A stretch of 64,000 nt of DNA from Amycolatopsis lexingtonensis (GTDB lineage Bacteria > Actinomycetota > Actinomycetes > Mycobacteriales > Pseudonocardiaceae). Positions 23,357-32,419 of the stretch are shown in pieces; position 1 is the stretch's first letter; each line of letters begins with the position of its first letter. The position numbers and the translations under genes are program-made. The stretch covers positions 8,344,501-8,408,500 of the forward strand of contig NZ_JADBEG010000001.1 of the NCBI RefSeq assembly GCF_014873755.1, in the 5' to 3' direction. Below the pieces are notes generated by a model that saw only the letters and a list, made by a program, of their open reading frames with translations, ran no database searches and was not told where the DNA came from.

Positions 23357-25027
23357 ATGCGAGTCAAGCGCTCCATCGTCGCAGCGCTAGTAGCCGTAAT
23401 GGCCCTGGGCGGCCTGACCGCGTGCGGAGGCAGCGGCAGCTCGAACGCCGCTCAAGGCAACCCGGACGCCGTGCTCAACGTCGGCAAGCCCGACGGCCCG
23501 CAGTCGGAGAACAACAACCCGTTCCTCGAGACGTCGGCCCTGTCCAACATGGGCTACCGCTGGATGATCTACGAGCCCCTGGTCATGCACAACCGCGTCA
23601 AGCCGCAGGAGCCGGGCAAGCCGTGGCTGGCGACGAAATGGGACTGGACGGACAACTACAAGAAGCTCGTTCTCACCATCCGTGACGGCGTCAAGTTCTC
23701 CGACGGCCAGCCGATGACCGCCGAAGACGTCGCCTACACGTTCCAGCTGCTGCGCGACAACAAGGCGCTGAACGTCGACGCCGTGCCGTACAAGGACATC
23801 GCCGCCGCCGGCAACCAGGTGACGCTGGGCTTCGAGAGCTCCCAGTTCGTCAACCAGCTCAAGATCCTGCAGACCCTCGTCGTGCCCAAGCACGTCTGGC
23901 AGGGCATCAAGGACCCGGCGCTCGACACCGTGAAGAACCCGATCGGCACCGGCCCGTACACGCTGAAGTCGGCCACGCCGCAGACGATGATCGTCACCCG
24001 CCGGGACGGCTACTGGCAGGAAGCGCCGAAGGTCAAGGAGATCCGCTACACCTCCTACACCGACAACAACGCGCAGGTGAGCGCGCTGGTCAGCGGCGCG
24101 TCGGAGTGGAGCTTCGTCTTCATCCCGAACTACAAGGCGGTCTACACCAGCAAGGACCCGCAGCACTACAAGCTGTGGTTCCCCGCGCAGCTGGCCGTCC
24201 ACGGCCTGTGGTTCAACACCGAGAAGGCGCCCTGGAACGACGCGAAGCTGCGTCAGGCGGTCAGCAAGGTGATCAACCGCGACGACATCTTCAACCAGGG
24301 CGAGGCCGGCTACTTCTACCCGAAGAACGACCAGGTCACCGGCATCCCCACGCCGGCGGGCGACCCGTTCATCGCACCGCAGTACAAGGGGCAGACGGTC
24401 AAGGTCGACGTCCCGGGCGCCAAGTCGCTGCTGACCGGCGCGGGCTACAAGTTCAACGGCGACAAGCTGGCCGACCCGAGCGGCAAGCCGGTCACCCTCA
24501 AGCTCACCGTCCCGTCGGGCTGGTCGGACTACATCACCGACCTGGAGATCATCAAGGACAACCTGGCACAGATCGGCATCACCGCCACGGTCGAGAAGAT
24601 GAACCAGGACGCGTGGATCAAGTCGGTCGACACCGGTGACTTCGAAGGCCTGATGCACTGGACCAACGACGGTGCGACGCCGTACGACATGTACCGCGAC
24701 GTGATGGACGGCAGCCGCTACAAGCCGACCGGCCAGGGTGGCATCAACGGCAACTACGGCCGCTTCAAGAACGACGAGGCGACCAAGGCGCTCGAGACCT
24801 ACGCGAACGCCGAGGACGACGCCGCCCGCACCGCCGCGATGGCGACGCTGCAGAAGATCATGATCGACCAGCAGCCGATGGTCCCGACCTCGGCGGCCAA
24901 CTCCGGTGGCGAGTACAGCACGAAGAACTGGACGGGCTGGCCGGACGAGGCCAACCCGTACGCGCCGGCCCAGCCGACGCTGCGCAACGCGCTCGACATC
25001 GTCCTGCACCTGAAGCCGTCGGCCTGA
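23357..25027 (+). CDS. ABC transporter substrate-binding lipoprotein, family 5 (oligopeptide/oligosaccharide type)
   Basis: A 556-residue solute-binding protein anchored outside the membrane. The lipobox LGGLTAC puts the lipidated cysteine at residue 23. The mature part is SBP_bac_5, with [42 protein letters not shown] near residues 90-132. Most relatives bind peptides, but family 5 also includes binders of cellobiose and laminaribiose in Thermotoga. Next to a laminarinase and ending in a beta-glucosidase, this one is inferred to bind beta-gluco-oligosaccharides. The ATG follows CAGGAGGATCCG. Confidence 0.9.
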   Translation: MRVKRSIVAALVAVMALGGLTACGGSGSSNAAQGNPDAVLNVGKPDGPQSENNNPFLETSALSNMGYRWMIYEPLVMHNRVKPQEPGKPWLATKWDWTDNYKKLVLTIRDGVKFSDGQPMTAEDVAYTFQLLRDNKALNVDAVPYKDIAAAGNQVTLGFESSQFVNQLKILQTLVVPKHVWQGIKDPALDTVKNPIGTGPYTLKSATPQTMIVTRRDGYWQEAPKVKEIRYTSYTDNNAQVSALVSGASEWSFVFIPNYKAVYTSKDPQHYKLWFPAQLAVHGLWFNTEKAPWNDAKLRQAVSKVINRDDIFNQGEAGYFYPKNDQVTGIPTPAGDPFIAPQYKGQTVKVDVPGAKSLLTGAGYKFNGDKLADPSGKPVTLKLTVPSGWSDYITDLEIIKDNLAQIGITATVEKMNQDAWIKSVDTGDFEGLMHWTNDGATPYDMYRDVMDGSRYKPTGQGGINGNYGRFKNDEATKALETYANAEDDAARTAAMATLQKIMIDQQPMVPTSAANSGGEYSTKNWTGWPDEANPYAPAQPTLRNALDIVLHLKPSA

Positions 25028-25030
25028 TCG

Positions 25031-26113
25031 ATGGCGGAATCAGCTGTGACGACCGAGCAGTCCCCCTCCGACCCCGTCGCCGTCGGGTCGGAGGGGGACC
25101 TCCCCGTTGTCCTCGAGGCGGCGGGGCTCACCAAGCACTTCCCCCTCCGGCGACGCGGCCGGGCCGCGCTGACCGGCCCGAAGCGCAGCATCCAGGCCGT
25201 CGACGACGTGACCCTGACGCTGCGGCGGGGCCGGGTCACCGCGCTGGTCGGCGAGTCCGGTTCGGGCAAGTCGACGGTCGCGCGCCTGCTCGCGGGGCTC
25301 TACCCGCGCACGGCCGGTGACATCCGGCTGCACGGCGAAGCGGTGGACGTCAAGCACGGCAAGGCGTTCCGCGCCTACGCCCGCCGGGTGCAGATGATCT
25401 TCCAGGACCCGTTCGCGTCGCTGAACCCGGTGCACACCGTGCGCTACCACCTGACGCGGGCGCTGAAGATCCACGGCCGAGCGGGCGACGACCTCGAGAA
25501 GTCGTTGCACGAACTGCTTTCCCGGGTGCAGCTGACGCCGCCGGAGCGGTACATCGACAAGTTCCCGCACGAGCTGTCCGGCGGCCAGCGCCAGCGCGTC
25601 GCGATCGCGCGGGCGCTCGGCGCCGACCCGGAAGCCCTGCTGGCCGACGAGCCGGTGTCCATGTTGGACGTCTCCATCCGGCTCGGCGTGCTGAACCTGT
25701 TGCGGGACCTCAAGGAACGCCTGCACCTGGCGATCCTGTACATCACGCACGACATCGCGTCGGCGCGCTACTTCGCCGACGAGACGATGGTGATGTACGC
25801 GGGCCGGATGGTCGAGGGCGGCGACAGCGAGACCATCACGCAACGGCCGGCGCACCCCTACACGCGGTTGCTCATCGACTCCGCGCCCGACCCCGACCGG
25901 ATCGCCGGCGGGGCCAAGCCCGGGGAGACGCCCGCCGAGCGCGGGGCCGGCGAACCGCCGAGCCTGATCGACCCGCCGTCCGGCTGCCGGTTCCACCCGC
26001 GCTGCCCGGTGGTGATGGAGCGGTGCAAGACCGACCTGCCGCCGCGCTTCGACGTCGACGACGCACCCGGGCACTGGGCCGCGTGCTGGCTGTACGACGG
26101 GGCCGCCCGATGA
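25031..26113 (+). CDS. ABC transporter ATP-binding protein (DppF/OppF type)
   Basis: A 360-residue ATPase of the family-5 importer. Walker [10 protein letters not shown] is at residues 74-82, the Q-loop at [10 protein letters not shown], the signature LSGGQ at 182-186 and Walker B ending in DEP at 206-208. The C-terminal oligo_HPY extension includes [18 protein letters not shown], whose cysteines may hold an iron-sulphur cluster as in related DppD/DppF proteins. It starts 3 bp after the binding-protein stop and overlaps the next gene by 4 bp. Confidence 0.92.
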   Translation: MAESAVTTEQSPSDPVAVGSEGDLPVVLEAAGLTKHFPLRRRGRAALTGPKRSIQAVDDVTLTLRRGRVTALVGESGSGKSTVARLLAGLYPRTAGDIRLHGEAVDVKHGKAFRAYARRVQMIFQDPFASLNPVHTVRYHLTRALKIHGRAGDDLEKSLHELLSRVQLTPPERYIDKFPHELSGGQRQRVAIARALGADPEALLADEPVSMLDVSIRLGVLNLLRDLKERLHLAILYITHDIASARYFADETMVMYAGRMVEGGDSETITQRPAHPYTRLLIDSAPDPDRIAGGAKPGETPAERGAGEPPSLIDPPSGCRFHPRCPVVMERCKTDLPPRFDVDDAPGHWAACWLYDGAAR

Positions 26114-27090
26114 GGTACCTGCTGCAACGGCTGCTCTTCTACGTCTTCACCGCGTGGGCCGCCGTCACCATCAACTTCTTCATCCCGCGGCTGATCCCGG
26201 GCGACCCGGTGCAGTCGCTGATCGCGAAGAACCAGGGCATGCTCAGCGCGGACGCGATCCAGTCGCTGTACGTCCTGTTCGGACTCGACAAGAACGAAAG
26301 CCTGGTCTCCCAGTACTTCGACTACTGGGGCCAGCTTTTCCGCGGCGATCTCGGGATCTCGTTCACGTTCTTCCCGACCCCGGTGTCCGAGCTGCTCGGC
26401 GACAGCCTGCCGTGGACGATCATCCTGGTCGGCATCACCACGATCGTCGGCTTCGCCATCGGCACCGGCCTCGGCGTGGTCGCCGGCTGGAAGCGCGGCT
26501 CGTGGGTCGACGGCCTGCTGCCGGTGACGACGTTCCTCTCGTCGATCCCGTACTTCTGGCTCGGCCTGATCGCGCTGACGCTGCTGGCCGGCCCGGGGAG
26601 CTTCTTCCCGTCGTCGGGCGGCTACGACCCGGGCACGATCCCGGGCTGGGACGGCACGTTCATCGGCAGCGCCATCCAGCACAGCCTGCTGCCCGCGCTC
26701 ACCATCCTGATCAGCTCGATGGGCAGCTGGATCCTGGGCATGCGCAACATGATGGTCACCGTCGCTTCGGAGGACTACGTGACGGTCGCGCACGCCAAGG
26801 GCCTGCCCGAGCGCCGAGTCATGGTCGGGTACGCGGCGCGCAACGCGCTGCTGCCGAGCGTGTCCGGCTTCGCGCTGGCGCTGGGCTTCATCGTCGGCGG
26901 GACGCTGCTGGTGGAGATCGTCTTCTCCTACCCCGGCGTCGGGTTCCAGCTGTTCCAGGCGGTCGGCTCGCAGGACTACCCGCTGATGCAGGGCATCTTC
27001 CTGATCATCACGCTGTCCGTGCTCGTGGCGAACCTGTTCGCCGACGTCGCCTACCTCGCGCTCGACCCGCGCACCCGGAAGGAGGGCTGA
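26110..27090 (+). CDS. ABC transporter permease (DppB/OppB type)
   Basis: A 326-residue membrane subunit of the importer with about six helices. It begins [28 protein letters not shown], typical of DppB. The cytoplasmic EAA-like loop that docks on the ATPases reads [28 protein letters not shown] (about residues 218-245). Its ATG overlaps the preceding ATPase stop (ATGA) and the DppC-type gene starts 1 bp after its own stop, so all are translated together. Confidence 0.93.
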   Translation: MRYLLQRLLFYVFTAWAAVTINFFIPRLIPGDPVQSLIAKNQGMLSADAIQSLYVLFGLDKNESLVSQYFDYWGQLFRGDLGISFTFFPTPVSELLGDSLPWTIILVGITTIVGFAIGTGLGVVAGWKRGSWVDGLLPVTTFLSSIPYFWLGLIALTLLAGPGSFFPSSGGYDPGTIPGWDGTFIGSAIQHSLLPALTILISSMGSWILGMRNMMVTVASEDYVTVAHAKGLPERRVMVGYAARNALLPSVSGFALALGFIVGGTLLVEIVFSYPGVGFQLFQAVGSQDYPLMQGIFLIITLSVLVANLFADVAYLALDPRTRKEG

Positions 27091-27091
27091 C

Positions 27092-28075
27092 ATGGCCGTA
27101 CCCGCGGCGGACGTCAAAGCCGCCCAAGCCCTCCCGATCGACGCGGTGGCGCGGCGGCGCCGGTTCCGGTTCCTGGCCGGCGGCAAGACCGGCACCGGCC
27201 TGGCCGTGATCGTCTTCTTCCTGGTGATCGCGGTCATCGGCGAGTGGATCGCGCCGTACGACCCGTCGGCGCGCAGCAGCGATCTGCTCGAAGGGCCGTC
27301 CGGACGGCACTGGTTCGGCACCACCCACCTCGGCCAGGACATCTTCAGCCAGGTCGTGGTCGGCACGCGCAGCGTCATGCTGGTCGGGCTGGCCGCCGGC
27401 GTGGTGGCGACGATCCTCGCCGTCGTCGTCGGCGTGGCCTCCGGCTACCTCGGCGGCAACACCGGTGAAGGCCTCTCCGCACTGTCCAATGTGTTCCTGG
27501 TGATCCCGGCGCTGCCGCTGATCATCATCGTCGGCAGCGCGGTGCCCACCGGCGGCGACATCCTGGTGGCGGTGATCATCGGGTTCACGTCGTGGGCGTG
27601 GGGCGCGCGCGTGCTCCGGGCGCAGACGTTGTCCTTGCGCGGCCGGGAATATGTCGAAGCCGCGCGGGCGACCGGCGAGTCGACGTGGCGGATCATCTTC
27701 TTCGAGATCCTGCCGAACCTGACCGCGGTGATCGCGTCCAGCTTCGTCGGCACGGTGATCTTCGCGGTGATGTCCGAGATCACGCTGGCGTTCGTCGGCG
27801 TCTCGGGACTGTCCAACTGGAACTGGGGCACGATCCTGTTTTGGGCGCAGAGCCAGCAGGCCCTCGCGCAGGGCGCGTGGTGGTGGTTCGTGCCGGCCGG
27901 GCTGGCGATCGCGATCCTCGGCACCGCGCTGTCCCTGCTCAACTTCGGCATCGACGAGTTCGTCAGCCCGCGGCTGCGCGGCAGCGGCAAGGCGCGCGTG
28001 CGCGGCGCCGACGGGAAGACGCACCGCATGCGAGTGGGCTTCACGCCCGTGCTCGGGCGAGAGGAAACGCCATGA
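27092..28075 (+). CDS. ABC transporter permease (DppC/OppC type)
   Basis: A 327-residue partner permease. A longer cytoplasmic N-terminus (residues 1-30) precedes the first helix at about 31-50. The periplasmic segment GRHWFGTTHLGQDIFSQVVVGTR is characteristic of the OppC N-terminal domain. The EAA-like loop reads REYVEAARATGESTWRIIFFEILPNLTAVI (about 188-217). A stretch of about 25 basic residues ends the protein. The following ATPase gene overlaps its stop by 4 bp. Confidence 0.93.
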   Translation: MAVPAADVKAAQALPIDAVARRRRFRFLAGGKTGTGLAVIVFFLVIAVIGEWIAPYDPSARSSDLLEGPSGRHWFGTTHLGQDIFSQVVVGTRSVMLVGLAAGVVATILAVVVGVASGYLGGNTGEGLSALSNVFLVIPALPLIIIVGSAVPTGGDILVAVIIGFTSWAWGARVLRAQTLSLRGREYVEAARATGESTWRIIFFEILPNLTAVIASSFVGTVIFAVMSEITLAFVGVSGLSNWNWGTILFWAQSQQALAQGAWWWFVPAGLAIAILGTALSLLNFGIDEFVSPRLRGSGKARVRGADGKTHRMRVGFTPVLGREETP

Positions 28076-29064
28076 TGGACCCGGTACTGGAGATCAAGGG
28101 TCTCGACGTCGACTACGGCGTCGGCGACGAGGCCGTGCGCGCGGTCCGGGACGTGCACCTGACGCTCCACCGCGGCGAAGTCCTCGGTCTGGCCGGGGAA
28201 AGCGGCAGCGGGAAGTCCACTTTGGCCTACGGGCTGACGCGGCTGCTCGCGCCGCCGGGTGTCATCCGGGGCGGCGAGGTGATCTACCACCCCGCCGACG
28301 GCGAGCCGTACGACGTGCTGAAGCTGACGGACAAGCAGCTCCGGGGCTTCCGCTGGGCGGAGACGTCCATCGTGTTCCAGGGCGCGATGAACTCGCTGAA
28401 CCCGGTGCACAAGGTAGTCACGCAGCTCGTCGACGTCATCAAGGCGCACGAACCGCGGACCACGAAAGCGGGCCGGGTGGCGCGGGCCCGCGACCTGCTC
28501 AAGCTGGTCGGCATTTCGGCTGACCGCCTGGAGGCGTACCCCCACCAGCTCTCCGGCGGCATGCGGCAGCGCGTGATGATCGCGATGGCGCTCGCGCTCG
28601 AGCCGCGGGTCGTCATCATGGACGAGCCGACGACGGCGCTCGACGTCGTGATGCAGCGGCAGATCCTCGGCCAGCTCGTGGAACTGCGGGAACGGCTGGG
28701 TTTCTCGGTCCTGTTCATCACGCACGACCTCTCACTGCTGGTGGAGTTCTCGGACCGGATCGCGATCATGTACGGCGGCCGGATCGTCGAGCAGGCGCCG
28801 GCCGCGGACCTCTACCGGGACGCGCTGCACCCGTACAGCCACGGCCTGCTGAACTCGTTCCCCGCGCTGCGCGGGCCGCGGCGCGAGCTGGCCGGGATCC
28901 CCGGTTCGCCACCGGACACGCGGGGGATGCCGGCCGGCTGCGCGTTCCACCCGCGCTGCCCCAAGGCTTTCGAGCCCTGCCCCGACCGCGTCCCGCTGCT
29001 GGGCACCCCGGGTGACCCGGCGCGTGAAGTCGCGTGCTGGCTGCACCCGGTGGCCACCCCCTGA
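28072..29064 (+). CDS. ABC transporter ATP-binding protein (DppD/OppD type)
   Basis: The second ATPase of the importer, 330 residues. Walker [10 protein letters not shown] lies at about 40-48, signature LSGGM (a common OppD variant of LSGGQ) at about 160, Walker B as VVIMDEPTTALD at about 178-189, and the H-loop in LFITHDLSLL. The C-terminal PAGCAFHPRCPKAFEPCP is again the oligo_HPY extension with cysteines. An ATGATG start overlaps the DppC stop. The beta-glucosidase starts 41 bp downstream. Confidence 0.92.
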   Translation: MMDPVLEIKGLDVDYGVGDEAVRAVRDVHLTLHRGEVLGLAGESGSGKSTLAYGLTRLLAPPGVIRGGEVIYHPADGEPYDVLKLTDKQLRGFRWAETSIVFQGAMNSLNPVHKVVTQLVDVIKAHEPRTTKAGRVARARDLLKLVGISADRLEAYPHQLSGGMRQRVMIAMALALEPRVVIMDEPTTALDVVMQRQILGQLVELRERLGFSVLFITHDLSLLVEFSDRIAIMYGGRIVEQAPAADLYRDALHPYSHGLLNSFPALRGPRRELAGIPGSPPDTRGMPAGCAFHPRCPKAFEPCPDRVPLLGTPGDPAREVACWLHPVATP

Positions 29065-29105
29065 ATGCCGTCCGCCCTGTCCGGTACCACTGGAGGAGTG
29101 CTGCC

Positions 29106-30509
29106 TTGACCGAGACCACCGCCGCGACCGCCGACCAGCAGGCGCTGATCGACACCCTGCCGCCGGACTTCCGCTGGGGCGTGGCCACCGCCGCGTACCA
29201 GATCGAAGGCGCGGTCGCGGAAGACGGACGCACACCGTCCATCTGGGACACCTTCTGCCAGGTCCCGTGGGCGATCGACAACAACGACAACGGTGACGTG
29301 GCGTGCGACCACTACCACCGGATGCCGTCGGACATCGAGCTCGTGCAAGAATTGGGCGCGGACACGTACCGCTTTTCCGTGGCGTGGCCCCGGGTCCAGC
29401 CGCGCGGCCGCGGCGGCGTCAACGAGGCGGGGATCGGCTTCTACGACCGGCTGGTCGACGAGACGCTGAGCCGCGGGATCACGCCGTGGCTGACGCTGTA
29501 CCACTGGGACCTGCCGCAGGAGCTGGAGGACGCGGGCGGCTGGCCGGCGCGTGACACGGCGTACCGGTTCGCGGACTACGCGATGCTGGTGTTCGACCGG
29601 CTTTCCGACCGCGTCCGGCACTGGACGACACTGAACGAGCCGTGGTGCTCGGCGATGCACGGGTACGTCCACGGCGTGATGGCGCCCGGGCGCCGGGACT
29701 ACGCGGCCGGCCTGCACGCGGTGCACCACCTGCTGCTCGGCCACGGGCTCGCGACGCAGCGGATGCGCGAGGCCGCCCCGGCGGACACGCAGTTCGGCAT
29801 CACGCTCAACATGTGCACGGCCGACCCGGCGACCGACTCCGAGGAAGACGTCCGCGCGGCCCGCCAGGCGGACGGCCTCGGCGTCCGCGTCTACCTGGAC
29901 CCGCTGGTGCACGGGCGGTACCCGGAAGACGTGGTGGCGGACCTGGCCGACCGCGGGGTGAAGCTCCCGGTCCAGGACGGCGACCTGTCGATCATTTCGA
30001 CGCCGCTGGACTTCCTGGGCGTGAACTACTACTTCGGCCAGCAGTTCTCGGGCGTGGACGAGAACGGCTCTTCCGTAGACGAGGACGGGGCGCCGGCTTC
30101 GCGAGTGGTCCCGTTCGGCGAGCCGACGACGGCGATGGGCTGGGAGATCCTGCCGGGCAAGTTCACCGAGCTGCTGACCCGCCTCGGCCGCGACTACCCG
30201 GGCCTCCCGATGTACATCACCGAGAACGGCTCGGCGTTCGACGACGACCCGGACTCGTCCGGCTTCGTCCGCGACGAGCAGCGGACGGCTTACCTGGCTT
30301 CACACATCGCGGCCGTGGCGGCGGCGCGTGAGGCGGGGGCGGACGTGCGGGGGTACTTCGCCTGGTCCCTTTTGGACAACTTCGAGTGGGCTTACGGGTA
30401 CGCGAAGCGGTTCGGGCTGATCCGGGTGGACTACGAGACGCAGGAGCGGGCGATCAAGCAGAGCGGCTACTTCTACCGCGACACCGTCCGGCGGGTGCGG
30501 GGCAGCTGA
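29106..30509 (+). CDS. GH1 beta-glucosidase, intracellular
   Basis: A 467-residue GH1 enzyme with no signal peptide, so it would split imported beta-gluco-oligosaccharides in the cytoplasm. WGVATAAYQIEGA (about 24-36) is the N-terminal signature, TLNEP gives the acid/base E178 and YITENG the nucleophile E373. The normal family length is matched by a TTG start at 29106, placed nine bases after GGAGG; no ATG fits. It is the last gene of the transporter operon and is followed by a hairpin. Its place completes a degrade-import-hydrolyse route. Confidence 0.93.
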   Translation: MTETTAATADQQALIDTLPPDFRWGVATAAYQIEGAVAEDGRTPSIWDTFCQVPWAIDNNDNGDVACDHYHRMPSDIELVQELGADTYRFSVAWPRVQPRGRGGVNEAGIGFYDRLVDETLSRGITPWLTLYHWDLPQELEDAGGWPARDTAYRFADYAMLVFDRLSDRVRHWTTLNEPWCSAMHGYVHGVMAPGRRDYAAGLHAVHHLLLGHGLATQRMREAAPADTQFGITLNMCTADPATDSEEDVRAARQADGLGVRVYLDPLVHGRYPEDVVADLADRGVKLPVQDGDLSIISTPLDFLGVNYYFGQQFSGVDENGSSVDEDGAPASRVVPFGEPTTAMGWEILPGKFTELLTRLGRDYPGLPMYITENGSAFDDDPDSSGFVRDEQRTAYLASHIAAVAAAREAGADVRGYFAWSLLDNFEWAYGYAKRFGLIRVDYETQERAIKQSGYFYRDTVRRVRGS

Positions 30510-30517
30510 ACGGCGGT

Positions 30518-30553
30518 GGGGTGAGCCCCACCACGGTCGTGGTGGCTCACCCC
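30518..30553. terminator. Hairpin after the beta-glucosidase gene
   Basis: GGGGTGAGCCCCACCAC (30518-30534) pairs with GTGGTGGCTCACCCC (30539-30553) with a two-base bulge and a four-base loop. It begins 9 bp after the stop of the last gene of the transporter operon, so it probably ends that transcript. Confidence 0.8.
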
Positions 30554-30612
30554 ATGGTTTCGTCCCCGGGATCTCCCTACCTTCGGATCGGTAGCCGATC
30601 CTGGGGGTAGTC

Positions 30613-31305
30613 ATGACCGTTCGGACGGAGATCAGACCCGCACCCGCGCAAGGGAAACCGACGTGGTGGCGGCGGCCGTGGGTGGCGCCGCTGGCGCTCG
30701 TCGTCGCCGTCTTCCTGGCGTATTCCGTGCCGCCTTACCTCACGCTCGATCCCGCGCAGTCGCGCGTGCCCGCGCCGGCCGGGTTCGCCGCGCACTACTG
30801 GTTGCTCGTCGCCCACATCGCCTTCGGGACGATCGCGATCGTCGGCGTCATCCTGCAGATCTGGCCGTGGCTGCGGCGGACGCACCCGGTCGTGCATCGC
30901 CGCGTCGGGCGGGTCTACGTCTTCGCCGGGGCGATTCCCGCCGCCGTGATGGCGGCGACCATCGGGGCGGTCAGCCCGTTCGGGCCGGTCGTCGCCGCGC
31001 TGGACGTCGTGGCCGCCTTGCTGTGGCTCGGGTTCACGATCGCCGGGTGGCGGGCGATCCGGCAACGGCGGTTCGCCGACCATCGCAAGTGGATGGTCCG
31101 CAGCTTCGCCATGTGCATGCACACGCTGCTGACCCGCGCGCTGTCGCCGGTCGGATTTCTGCTGGTCATGTCCCGAGGCGGGGACAAAGGCACGATGATC
31201 CTCAACGCCGCCACGGTTTCCGGGGTGCTGAGCGTGCTGACGCTGTTGCTGCTCAGCCAGTGGTGGCTCGACCGGAAGCCGAAGACGCCAGCCACCGCGC
31301 GATGA
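30613..31305 (+). CDS. DUF2306 membrane protein
   Basis: A 230-residue protein of the DUF2306 family with about six predicted helices (first at about residues 25-45, last at about 198-218). Conserved histidines occur in LLVAHIAFGTIAIVGVILQI, HPVVHRRVGRVYVFAGAIPAA, ADHRKWMVRSFAMCMHTLLTR. These could bind haem or a metal, but the function of the family is not known. Its 3' end overlaps the convergent acyl-CoA dehydrogenase gene by 53 bp. Confidence 0.85.
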   Translation: MTVRTEIRPAPAQGKPTWWRRPWVAPLALVVAVFLAYSVPPYLTLDPAQSRVPAPAGFAAHYWLLVAHIAFGTIAIVGVILQIWPWLRRTHPVVHRRVGRVYVFAGAIPAAVMAATIGAVSPFGPVVAALDVVAALLWLGFTIAGWRAIRQRRFADHRKWMVRSFAMCMHTLLTRALSPVGFLLVMSRGGDKGTMILNAATVSGVLSVLTLLLLSQWWLDRKPKTPATAR

Positions 31306-32419
31306 TCGTCCGCTGGATTTCCGACGCGCCTTCGTAGATGCGCGGCGCGCGGACCTCGCGGTACAGGTGCTCCAGCAGGTGCCCGCGGCGCAAGGCGCGG
31401 GCACCGTGCAGCTGGACCGCGGAGTCGACGACGAACTGCGCGGCCTCGGTCGCGAACAGCTTCGCCATCGCCGCGCGGCCGCCGAGGTTCTGCTCGCCGG
31501 CGTCGTACGCGCCCGCCGCCGCGTAGACCAGCAGCCGCGCGGCTTCCGTGCGGGTCGCCATCTCCGCCAGCGCGTGCGCCACCGCCTGCTGCTTGATCAG
31601 CGGGCCACCGAACGCTTCCCGCGCACCCGTGTGGTCCACAGTGGCGTCGAGCGCCGCCTGCGCCATGCCGACGGCGAACGCGCCGACGCTCGGGCGGAAC
31701 AGGTCCAGCGTCCGCATCGCCACGGCGAAACCGCGGTTCTCCTCGCCGAGCAGCTCTTCGCGCCGGACCTCGACGGCGTCGAACGTGACCGTGCCGATCG
31801 GGTGCGGGCTCACCAGGTCGAGGTGCTCGCCGCCGAGGCCCGGGCGGTCGGCCGGGACGACGAACGCGCTGACGCCGCGGGAACCCGCGTCCGGGGTGGT
31901 GCGGGCGAAAACCGTGTAGAAGTCGGCTTCCGGCGCGTTCGAAATCCACATCTTGGATCCGGTGAGCCGCCAGCCGTCGCCGTCGGGCTCCGCGGAGAGC
32001 GACAGCGCCGCCGCGTCCGAACCGGCGTCCGGTTCGGTCAGCGCGAACGCCGCCACCGCGTCGCCGGCCGCCACCGCGGGCAGCCACTTCGCGACCTGTT
32101 CGTCCTGTCCGGACTGCAGGACCGGGTAGGTTCCCAGTCCCTGCAACGCCAGCGCGGTTTCGGCTTCGGTGTTCACCATGGCCAGGTTCTCGCGCAGGAT
32201 GCACAGGTCCGTCGCGGCCGCCTGCCGCGACGGCGTGCCCGACGCGACGCCGGGGAACAACCGCGCTAGCAGGCCGAGCGCACCCATCGCCTTGAGCAGC
32301 GGGCGGTTGACCGCACCCTCCACACCGGACTCGGCGAGCGGGCGCAGCTGCTCCTCGGCCAGCCGCCGGACTTCCGCGGCGAAAGCCTGCTGCTCTGCGG
32401 TCAACGCGAAAGCGGTCAT
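31253..32419 (-). CDS. Acyl-CoA dehydrogenase
   Basis: A 388-residue FAD-dependent dehydrogenase that introduces a 2,3 double bond into an acyl-CoA. FAFALTEPDAGSD-type motif (AAFALTEPDAGSDAA, about residues 117-131) and TGSKMWISNA (about 148-157) are the FAD and substrate signatures, and LYREVRAPRIYEGASEIQR (about 355-373) is the C-terminal signature that includes the region of the catalytic base. It is co-translated with the upstream monooxygenase fusion (ATGA overlap). It likely acts on an aromatic- or alicyclic-CoA intermediate of that pathway. Confidence 0.9.
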   Translation of the reverse strand: MTAFALTAEQQAFAAEVRRLAEEQLRPLAESGVEGAVNRPLLKAMGALGLLARLFPGVASGTPSRQAAATDLCILRENLAMVNTEAETALALQGLGTYPVLQSGQDEQVAKWLPAVAAGDAVAAFALTEPDAGSDAAALSLSAEPDGDGWRLTGSKMWISNAPEADFYTVFARTTPDAGSRGVSAFVVPADRPGLGGEHLDLVSPHPIGTVTFDAVEVRREELLGEENRGFAVAMRTLDLFRPSVGAFAVGMAQAALDATVDHTGAREAFGGPLIKQQAVAHALAEMATRTEAARLLVYAAAGAYDAGEQNLGGRAAMAKLFATEAAQFVVDSAVQLHGARALRRGHLLEHLYREVRAPRIYEGASEIQRTIIARWLASSASGRATTG

